Below, one piece after another: positions 25,263-34,736 of a stretch of 64,000 nucleotides of DNA. Made by a program: the position numbers and the translations under genes. This DNA comes from Vitis vinifera (taxonomy: Eukaryota; Streptophyta; Magnoliopsida; Vitales; Vitaceae): assembly GCF_030704535.1 (NCBI RefSeq), contig NC_081821.1, positions 1,503,001-1,567,000 of the forward strand, in the 5' to 3' direction. Each line of letters starts with the position of its first letter. Position 1 is the stretch's first letter. The notes below the pieces were generated by a model. That model worked only from the letters and a program-made list of their open reading frames with translations, searched no databases and was not told the DNA's origin.

Positions 25263-27870
25263 CTATTCATGTGCTTCCATTCCGGGAGCAGGCTTGCGGT
25301 TCAAGTAGCGGATAACAGCATCATCAACCCTGTGGAATTCAACCAGTATCAATAAAGTTTCATCTGACATGATTACAAAGAAGAAACTAATGATGAATTC
25401 CCTCATGGCTCCATGATTTCCTCAACCACAATGCTCAAACAAAAACAACAACATCAAAATGTTAAATTCATATTCATCTGTAATTTCCATGGGCATGTTT
25501 GGGAACTTATAATTGAAAAATACAATGCCATATACTGTTTGTTTTAAGGGGGTAAGTACACAAGACCATCACAGGAAAAGGTGTGCATCAACAGCCTGAA
25601 TGTCAGAATCATTCGCCACTAGAATTCAATGAACGGAAATTTAACAAGGACTTCCCCGTAGTATCAATCACATCTAGAGAAAATACCGTCCTCTCAATAA
25701 TTGAAGGTTTTGTTTTAAGTCCACAACTGTAATAATTCCTTAACAGATATAAGCTTTCTCTCCAATAAAATCCAGTCCAGCACAACCAAACTACCAATAG
25801 CATCTCATGTCAGCATAAGGGTCCCAGTCAATTGATGAAATAACATAGGGATCATCTTGATATGAATATCTCAACTATTTATTTTATATCAAAATATTTT
25901 ATACAGTGTGAATAAAACTCAAATCAAGATGATTTTTCATGCATTTCAAAAATTCAACAGGACTCGGTCCTTTTCTGTGATAACTAAAGAGGTAATATAG
26001 GCAACCAGACCACATAAGCCACACAGCCCACACCTATTTGGGAGGATTACAACTCAAATAATATAATTGTAGTGAACAAATCACCCATGGGGAGCTAGCT
26101 AAGTCACTCATGAGATCCAATAAGATAAAACTAGTACAGTGAATGGGAACACTAAGGAACAGACCTTCACTAGTGAGAAACACAAATATCTGCATCAGTG
26201 ACTGAAATCATCTCCCCCGCTACTTATATCAAATATACGCTAGAAAATAGACAATGAAAGTGGAGTTTAAGAGAGAAGAAAGAAGCTTACCAAGGTTGGT
26301 TATAGAAGTCAGCTCGCCGCTCCTTTTCAGCATTACGACTTGCATCTCCTGCAACAAGTTTTAGATCCCTGCTTTGAGAAGTTATCAAAGCATTAATAAA
26401 CTCTGCTGGAGAGTGACTGAAACCAAGGAAGAAAGCCCGCCTTCGATTGTGCTCTTGAATCTTCTTTATAGAAGCGCAAATTGTTTCATCATAGGCATCA
26501 ATCTCTTTATGCCTCTCAGTGTTTGCCAAGAAAGCAGACATTTCCTTCTCTAATGGAAGAGGTACATCAACCAACACATCATAACACGTAGTTCCAGCTG
26601 GACTATTCCCTGAAAGCTTGACCTTATGCTCCAAATGTATAGGTTGTGGGGGAGACAAATGATGTGATATCTTTTGTGGAACCATGGCAAATTTTATTTT
26701 CTCTTCCCCAAATACTTTACGAAGAGGTGGATCACACACAAAGAATGAGGGGTCATTCGGGTTCTGTAACTTCCTACTCTTCACATAGTGCCAGATTGCA
26801 GCTACAATCCTTGGGCGTGTATCTACCTCAAGTCCAAGAACTTCCGACAGGGCTGTTGAAAGTTTAAATTTTTCAGGTACATAATTCATTTCTAATCTTA
26901 TTATTGCGTTGAATTCTTTATCCCCCTTCCTTTGCACTTCAAAGCCCTCATGAAGTGTAGGAGACCGAGCATTCTCCCATAAAATTACATGGTTATCCGG
27001 ATAAAGACCCTGGTCCAAGTAAATAGTCATTTTCTTAAAGAAAGATGAAAATTTTGGGTATGAAGAGCTCAATTTATCACTAGTTCCCGCAAGGACAGGG
27101 TCTACCCCATCTTCCAAGATCCTCCCAATTATCTTAAGTGTCCATGAAGGAGGCTCTGCGTTTGTTTTCTCCGGGTTCATTCTTGTCTGATTTGCAAAAG
27201 TATTGAAAACATAAATCCGAAGTGTTTTCTGAACACGATGAGGGTTTTTGAGGGACTCTTGGATATCAGTCTTCTTTCTTGCAAGAGCAGCATCCACCCG
27301 GGCCTCCAATTCAACCAACTGTGTATAAATAGCAGACTCCGGCACTAGGGCAGCAATTTTATCAGGTATTTGCTTTTCTGGAAGCTTTGGCTTCTTCCTC
27401 CGGGCTGCAGGGGTCAGCTCCATGGTCTTAAATGGAGAAGCTGGATTAGTAGCATTGGCCGAACCATGAGGCCGTGAAGGTGGTTTCTGACTACCCCGCT
27501 TGGCACTCCCCGTACCTGGGGTCGAAACAGAGGGCGAGGAAACGCCCAAATTACTAGTCCCAGCGCTATGCAACTGGGCAAGGGACTGAGCTTGAGCCTG
27601 CAACTGAGCTTGGAATTGGGCATGAGCCGCTTGAGCCTGCGCTTGCGCATGTGCTTGCGCATACTGGGTTTGTGCTAAAGCCTGTGCCTGTGGCTCAGAC
27701 AACTGAAAATGACCAGGAAAGTGAGTCCCACCAAGTGTTTGAGGTTGTGACTGAGAGAGAAGATGGGGTTGGTGGTTCAGAGGCATTGTTTGCCCCACAT
27801 TTCCACTGCTAACTGATCCCAATCCAACACTCTTTCCGGGGGTTTTATTGTGATTCGCCGACATTGCCAT
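25263..27870 (-). CDS. SWP73B: SWI/SNF complex subunit SWP73/BAF60 (SWIB-domain protein)
   Basis: Two coding exons on the minus strand: 27870-26291 and 25329-25263, joined by a GT-AG intron. The long frame read alone stops after ...FYNQPW by running into the intron; splicing restores W527 and adds [21 protein letters not shown], giving 548 residues. This subunit is a core part of plant BRM/SYD nucleosome-remodelling complexes in the nucleus. The N-terminus has a Gln/Ala-rich run (about 58-100) and a basic stretch with [10 protein letters not shown] (about 157-166). The SWIB domain covers about 330-407 and includes [18 protein letters not shown] and ADP-type [14 protein letters not shown]. The start [12 protein letters not shown] is the first ATG after a leader. 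A donor-like CTCC|GTAAG near 28116 and an acceptor-like CCTAG|GGTTC before the ATG suggest a 5' UTR intron. Confidence 0.95.
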
Positions 27871-30400
27871 CTAAATACTCTTCATGAACCCTAGGCTAAA
27901 CCCAACAATACCAAAATCTAACCCCTCAAATCCTCAGCTACAGATATTCAAACGAACCCTAGAATCATGGCACCCGCCCAATTCCCCAAAAAAAACAAAC
28001 CCAATTCTCAAATCTTGTTCGGAGTCATCGTGAATCATCAGAAACCAAAACTAAAAAAGCAAAACCACAGACAAGCATCTCAAAATTTGAAAACATGAAG
28101 CATATGAAATTCTTACGGAGAAGTAGTCGAAACCGCTTCGATTTTGGTCTTCTCTTTTGAGGATATCGACCATGGAATCGGAATTTCACGAGTTGTATGA
28201 AGCGCCGTTGGTTTTTAAACGTGGCAGCCTTCCAATCTCTCTCTCTACGTTACTGACACCTCGGTTTTTTCTTCACCCTCTTTCCCTTTTCCTATTACGT
28301 GTTAATGAATTTATTTAAAAATTAAAAAAATAAAGATAATCAAAAATAATTTTTAAAAATATATTAAATTTTAAAAATAGTAATTATATTTTACTAAATC
28401 TATAAATATATCCATATTAAGACAAACTTTATTAAAAAATATTTTTTTTTTGATGGCATCATTTACTCATAAATAATTTTATTAAAATATATTATAATAA
28501 AATAATTTATTATTTTCTCATTTGAAATTATTCTTAATTTTTTTTTCATGCATGAATTTATATTTTAATTGTTTTAATATGGGTTAGCGAAAATCCAATT
28601 TTTAAAATTTAACTTTTTATCCTTTTTATCTTATTTTGACAAAAATATTATTGTTATTTTTTTTATAAAAATAACCCGAAAATCTACCTATAAATACTTG
28701 AAATAATAAAATATATTTATATAAAAAAATGAATTATATTTTAAGAAAAAATATAAGAAATATTAGATTCATAATTTAAAAATTATTTTATTCATTTTAA
28801 CTAAATATTTTCTAATTTAATATATTAAAATTAAAATTTATTTATTATTAATTATTTCAGCCACTTAAAACAATGGAGGACACAATATATAAATATTTGG
28901 TGCATTAAACCCATATTCGTAAAGGGGATACAAACATTTGTTCTAAATTAATTTATTAAAATTGTTAGAACATTTTCTTGAATTTGATGACAATTAATTA
29001 CTTACTTAAACTTTTGATTAAAAAAATTAATTTTTATAACACCTATAATTTCAAATTGAAACTATTTATATTAAATTACTTGCAGTATAAGATAAAACTT
29101 TAAAAATTTGAGAGTAGAAAATAAAAGAAAATAATATTGAGAAATTATCATAATTTCTCAATGAAAGGTGCCAACTAGGAAAAAAATCCAAGCATTAAAA
29201 GCCTTTGGTTTAATTACTATATTTAATAGTAAAAGAAGTGGAAATAGAGCAATTATTACAACCCATCTGTTTGAATTTTATGTTTAGAAATTATGTTTTA
29301 AAAGGATTTTTATTAAAGAGGAATATAATTATATTTTTTGAATTTAAATTACATAAAAATATATTTCTTTATTGTGTTGGAGGAAAAGCATGAATCTTAC
29401 AAAAAATTGATTTGGATGTATGGGCAACATTTTTTTAAACTGTTTTCAAAAAACAATTTTTAAAACAGTTTTCAATTTTTGGAGAACAAAATTTGATCAA
29501 AAACACCTCTCTATCCAAATATATATATACTAAATAGAAAATATATATAAAAAACATGAAGTATTGAGTAATATATTATAACCAATTTTATGAGATGTCA
29601 TACCATATTATAATACATAACAACATTTGACATTAGAGTTTTGACAGGTTTAATTAACAAAATAGGAGTTTAATATTCCTCACAAAGTATACAAAAAATT
29701 TAAAAAAATAAAATGAAATAAAAAATAATTATTAGTGAACACGTTAGAGTTGTTTTCACCATTTTTTTTAAAACAAAAGAAAAATAAAGACTTGTTTGGT
29801 CATATTTTTTAAAACTTGTTTTTAAATTTAAAAAAAAACCAATTTTAAAAATAAGTTTTAAAAAACATGGTCAAACGGATCCTAATATATTAACCAAAAA
29901 TATTGTAATCATTTTATATGTCAACATCTCGAGAATTTAAAAGAAAATTCTTCAACACTCATTATAAAATTACATTTACTTAAGTTCCATTATGATGTTT
30001 GCCGATGATAAAATAACTTTTCATATAAGATTATTTTACAACTCCTTCCCTTGTAGCCTTGTAGGTATTAACTAATTAATATAATAATTCCTTTAGCAAA
30101 AAATGCTATCAAATTCAATTTTTTCTTAAAAATTAGAAAAAATAATTGATGATGTATGTATTATTGTATTATTATATGTAATATAAGATAATATATGTCA
30201 AATAATATAATAATTGATTTTTTTAACTATTTCAACAATAGAATACACGTCATTTAACTAAGCAAAAAAATAATTAAGAATCCATTTTCAAGTGCTAAAA
30301 AGATTAAAAACGCTTTCTAAAATTATTTTTAAATAAGCTTTAATAGTTGGGATCACATAAATTTCCAAACCCTATGTCATTTGATCCCCTTCAGCAATTT
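27871..30400. other. SWP73B leader and promoter, then AT-rich spacer
   Basis: 27871-28240 looks like the SWP73B 5' leader and proximal promoter, of moderate GC content. From about 28300 to 30400 the DNA is AT-rich with no gene or recognisable element. Confidence 0.55.
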
Positions 30401-32543
30401 CTATTGATCCACACCAACCTCTTCTTCGAGATTCATTTGGGTTTGGGGAGGTGGCAGCACCGTCATCACTATCTCTACCAGGTCTTCAATCTCCTCTCCC
30501 ATCTGCTTCTCGCATTCCTCTATAATCTTTATATTCAACATAAGAGGAACTACAATGCAATTTTTGGGTCATGCGCATAATAGAGTACTTTGTCCAGACC
30601 TCTCTTGAGCTAGAAATCTACAAGTCTATCTGATACAAAGAAATTAAGGCTGAAAATATTCACAATTTTGAGTTTTAAACCATCAAGAATTTAATGGAGT
30701 TTCTTAAAACCATTTTATGATGTTTTGTAGAACGAAGGTTTGTTTGAAAACTTGAAATGTTCTTTAACATGTTTTATAAATTTCTAAATATGTTTTGAAA
30801 AAACAAAAATATCTATAGCGCTAATTTTCATCCATTCTCTATATTTGTATAAATATTTTTTTTAAACAATTCTTGGAATACAACTGAAACCAACTTAAAA
30901 CACCTTGTTTGTTATTGCTAAACATGTTTTTCTATTTTTTTTCTTCTAAAAAACAGAAAATTGTTTTTGAAAAAATAGTTGTCAAACAAAGTTTAGTTTT
31001 GCATAACTGTTATTGAAAAGTATTTTTTATGTTTTATAGAACAAAAGCATGTTTGAGGACTTGAAATGTTCTTAACCTACTTTATAGGTTTTGAATTATT
31101 TTTTAAAGAGAACTTTTAATTTTAATGTTTTATTTTCATTCATTTTTTATATTTAAGTAATTATTTTTTAAAACACCCCCCAAAAAATAAGTAAAATCAA
31201 CTAAAACATGTTCTCAAGAAATCACTTTGTTCTGTTTTATATTTTTAAGAATAGAAAACCATATTCTGTTTTTTGGTTGCTAAACATATTTTTCTCTTCT
31301 TTTTTTCTTAAAAACAGAAAATTGTTTTTCTGGTCAAATTGCCTGTTTAGTCTAAGCCCTCTTAAAATCTTGTGGGACTAGGAAGCTGTCACAACCTACA
31401 TGTATGCCACTCAACCAGAATGTGAATTACAAATGCAAGCACTATTCCATTTTATAACTGATAAAAGCCGATTATATAGGTTCAAAGGCTTAGTACAAGA
31501 ACAACAATTAGAAAGACTCAATACTTGAGCTTCCTTATCCTTCCATTAAGTAACTGTTTCAGTAGGAACTTGCTGTGTATGCTTAATGTGTGATATCTTT
31601 TACATTTTCTAAAAAACTTTTAGCATATTAGATTCTGATTTCATAGTTTGATGCATTGCCTTCAAACAGATACAAAATATGGTATAAGAAGACAGAAAAA
31701 ATTTCAGATATAAGTTACTCGGGCAATTTCAAAATGTGGTAAAAAAAGCAAAAACCAAAAAAAAAAAAAAAGACCAAGAATGACAACAACAAGAAGCAGC
31801 ATTCCAAGAAAAGTTCCCAGGTCAATTTCAGCCGGTGAAGTTGGCTTCATATTGGTTATATTGAGAATCTCAGCTGTGATGTCCCACATCGGATAGGGGA
31901 AAAAGTTTCTGGCTTTATATATATAGATGCTCTTCTTAACCAAGTAGACATGTTTTAAAATCGTGAGGGCTCCTTTGGGCTCAAAACGGACAATATCTAC
32001 ACGGTTGGGAGCGGGTCGTTACAAATGGTATCAGAGCCGATCCCCGACCCCGGTGTGGGGGTTTATTTGTTTGTTTGTTTGACCCCGCAATCCCATGGGA
32101 CACAATGAAGATATTGTGTCTGCATGGGGGGTGTTCGTAATGTCCCACGTCGGATATGGGAGAAAGTTTTTGGCTTTATATATGTAGAGGTTCCTCTTAA
32201 CCAAGTAGACGTGTTTTAAAACCATGAGACGGGTCGTTACATTAGCCTTCAGAAGTTGATACTTTTTACATTTTTCTGTGAACTCGTTAATGCTCACTTG
32301 TTTTATTGCAAGCAGCACTCTCAACTAGATAGTCATAGGCCTACAACATAATGTGAACTATCAGCAATATGAAGATTCATACTATTTAATCCAATAAAAA
32401 CACAACCAAGAACCATTTCCAACCTTAAACTCAGATGCTGCTATAGGGGCAATCACCCAAGTAGGATCCTTAGCAGCACCTCTATACCGTAAAAAGTCAA
32501 GTACTTCAAAATTGGTAAGCACACCAACATTGGCTTTTTTTTT
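30401..32543 (-). pseudogene. RPC9: RPC9 (RNA polymerase III subunit, CRCP-like) pseudogene
   Basis: Minus-strand relics of plant RPC9, the Rpb4-like stalk subunit of RNA polymerase III. Exon A (32543-32424) encodes ANVGVLTNFEVLDFLRYRG and APIAASEFK. Exon B (32340-32242) encodes YDYLVESAACNKTS, then INEFTEKCKKYQLLKA in another frame. Exon C resumes at 31874-31818 with AEILNITNMKPTSPAEIDL. Exon D (30526-30401) encodes IIEECEKQMGEEIEDLVE and ends MNLEEEVGVDQ and stop. Lesions: no first exon with the expected start was found; two bases are missing in exon B between the SE-like and INEF codons; a TRIM (31875-32241) splits exon B from C inside ...LKA|EILN; and the donor after EIDL reads GGAACT instead of GT. 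Retained introns show it was a duplicated or decayed gene, not a processed copy. A functional copy is presumably elsewhere. Confidence 0.82.
31875..32241 (+). mobile_element. TRIM (short non-coding LTR retroelement) inside an RPC9 exon
   Basis: Only 367 bp long. The left LTR (31875-32023) and right LTR (32132-32241) both begin TGT, share TGTCCCAC-TCGGATA and the ACCAAGTAGAC segment, and end GGGTCGTTACA. A primer-binding site TGGTATCAGAGC (32026-32037) matches the initiator tRNA-Met PBS two bases after the left LTR. A purine-rich tract ending GGGGGG precedes the right LTR. The right LTR lacks about 45 bases present in the left. The flanks TCAGC and TTAGC form an imperfect 5-bp target-site duplication. 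There is no coding capacity, so it needed helper elements to move. Confidence 0.9.
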
Positions 32544-32756
32544 CTGCAGAACATTCAAACTTGTAAGATAACCATGCCATCAAATAAATGAACCTGAAAG
32601 ATCACTGGACGCTGAAATCACAATCATAAACTAACCAACTAGCAAAACGAGAAAATACAGAACTAAAGAATACGGACATTTGCATCACAGGGGAAGAGCG
32701 AGGGTGAGACCAATGAGCTTTGAAATACTATTGTTCTTCAAGCACCAACAAGCAGG

Positions 32757-33480
32757 TGTCAGCTGTGTAGGGACCCCTCCCCCTGATGACACGTGGCGCG
32801 CTTCGCTATCCGGAGCAACTCCATTCGGACTCTCCAAAGTGGGACACATGACACATATTGCTATCCGGAGCAACTCCGCCCGGACTCCCCAAAAGAGGGA
32901 CACGTGGCGCGCTCCCCTATCCGGACTCCCTCAAGGAGAAGCACATGTCACTCGCGAATGTCACGTCCGAACGATAACATATCCTATCCGGATCATTGAC
33001 TGAAATGAGCTAGTCTTGCTATATCATTCCGACATCCTGCCACGGCCCACTATCCGCCGCCTGTAGAGCGAAAGGACAGGGTTGGTGGCAAGTCACCTCC
33101 CAAAATCTCTGACAACCGCCCACAGGGTGATGATGGCCCTGCCACCACCTTGGAGTCATCATGATGAGCCAAAAAGTCCTCCCATCATTAAAGAGGGAGG
33201 ACGAGCTTCTGACACTATATAAAGGAACCTTCACACAAGGAAGAAGGTAAACTTGCTATACCTAGTAAAAGGTCAACTGTCTGATCTGATTAATCTCTCT
33301 AAGACATGGCTAACAAAACCATCGGAGGGGGGGACACCTTGTCCAGACAGCTTTTGCAGAGACGACTGAACCAGACATCTATCTTGGTTGAGAACGTGCG
33401 TCCACTTAGCAGCTACGTGGATCCTCGGGACGCAAGGCCTCAACAAGCTGGCTCCTGTATTGATCAAGAACTTCATTTCA
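32757..33480 (+). mobile_element. Solo-LTR-like block with repeated G-box motifs
   Basis: A GC-rich block of about 720 bases that differs sharply in composition from its surroundings. It starts TGTCAGCTGTGTAGGGACCC, has ACTATATAAAGG as a likely TATA box near 33220, and a transcribed-looking R/U5-like segment after it. The upstream half has a repeated module of about 111 bases: GACACGTGGCGCGCT at 32788-32802 and again at 32899-32913, with GCTATCCGGAGCAACTCC between. This layout fits the U3 of a Gypsy-type LTR. No internal domains, second LTR or clear target-site duplication were found, so the right edge is approximate. Confidence 0.55.
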
Positions 33481-34087
33481 ACCAAAACTAAGAAACAAAA
33501 TGCTAACCCCCCTTCTTTCCTTCTGCTATATTATTTCAGAAGAACAACTCCAAAATTCAAGATCAAATGACAGGCTTTTAGTAGTCAGAAAATTTCCAAA
33601 AACACAACCAAGAAAAAGAAGGGAGATTTGACAAAACAAAATCCAGCTTTTCATATATCAACAAACAGGTCATGGGATTGATTTAATTGAACAAAAAATC
33701 AACCAAACCAGAAAGAATTATAAGTTCATCCAATTTCCATTAAGTTCCAAATGGAAAGAATGGTGAGAATGAGAATACCTAGAGCTCCTCTTCAATCGGG
33801 AGTAGAATAAAATTGGGGCATTCCAATTCCAATAAAAAAACTGGAGTTTGCAAGTGCAGTTGTAGATTTTAAACCAACTCAAACTACCATTTAGATTGGT
33901 TTAATTACATCCCAACCCAAACTAAATATATTATGTTGATTCTCAAATTTTGAATCCAGTACTGGAAAGTTCACAATGTTGGATTAAAGAAAACCATGAG
34001 GTCGGGCAGGCTTGGATCGGTATCCAAGAAAGGAGAAGCGGTTGACTAAAAGAAAATTACAATCCGTATTGGAAAGGTTCAAAAACC

Positions 34088-34545
34088 TTTATCAGGCATT
34101 TGCTTCCTGGGAAGTTTCTGCTCCTTCCTTCAGGCAGGATCACCTCCATAGTCTTAAACCGGGAAGCTGGGTAGTAGCATTGGCCGAACAATGAGGCCGT
34201 GAAGGTGGTTTCTGACTACCCCGCTTTGCACTCCCCATACCTGGGGCCGAAACAGAGGGCGAACAAACACCAAAATTACCAGTCCAAGCGTTATGCAACT
34301 GGGCAAGGGACTGGGCTTGAGCTTGCAACTGAGCTTGGAATTGGGCATGAGCAGCTTGAGCCTGGGCATACTGGGTTTGTGCTAAAGCCTGGGCCTGTGG
34401 CTCAGACAACTGAAAATGACCCGGAAGGTAAGACCCGCCAAGTGTTTGAGGTTGTGACAGAGAGAGATATGGGGGGTTGGTGGTTCATGGGCCTTATGGG
34501 CCTTGTTCGCCCCAAATTTCCACTGCTACCTGCACCCAATCCTGA
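34088..34545 (-). pseudogene. Truncated SWP73B gene fragment
   Basis: About 458 bases match the N-terminal coding part of the intact SWP73B gene (roughly 27358-27820), on the same strand and about 6.3 kb away. Readable remnants include [20 protein letters not shown] and [15 protein letters not shown]. Compared with the parent it has a six-residue contraction in the Gln/Ala run, a one-base deletion near the Pro-rich end, and an insertion around 34486-34505. The copied part has no introns in the parent, so RNA- and DNA-mediated copying cannot be told apart. The fragment abuts the RPL17 promoter. Confidence 0.9.
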
Positions 34546-34666
34546 AATGAGACCACCTTGGGCTGGTTTCTTATCAAGCTCCATTGAACAGGCCACCAAA
34601 GGGCCCAGCCCAATGTCACCTTGTACCCATTCCCTGGCCCTAGGGTTTCGTCCTCTTTTATATATT
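34488..34666 (+). promoter_or_regulatory. RPL17 promoter: site II motifs, telo-box, TATA
   Basis: TGGGCC occurs at 34488-34493 and 34497-34502. GGCCCA (34602-34607) and AGCCCA (34607-34612) give the same motif on the other strand. A telo-box TAGGGTTT lies at 34641-34648 and a TTTTATATATTC box at 34657-34668. Site II plus telo-box is the known signature of plant ribosomal-protein promoters and links expression to TCP factors and growth. The first two site II motifs lie inside the SWP73B-derived fragment. Confidence 0.75.
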
Positions 34667-34736
34667 CTAGGGATTCAGTCTTCCATCTCCCGCAACCCTA
34701 GCAGCAGGAGCAGAAGAAGAAGCTGTAGCAGCAGCC

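Noticed and set aside
30347..30580. Plus-strand open frame of 77 codons
   Set aside because: It is the shadow of the last RPC9 exon, which reads as a recognisable protein on the minus strand.
31875..32241. Cassandra-type TRIM carrying a 5S rRNA-like promoter
   Set aside because: The LTRs are too short and no 5S-like internal control region is present.
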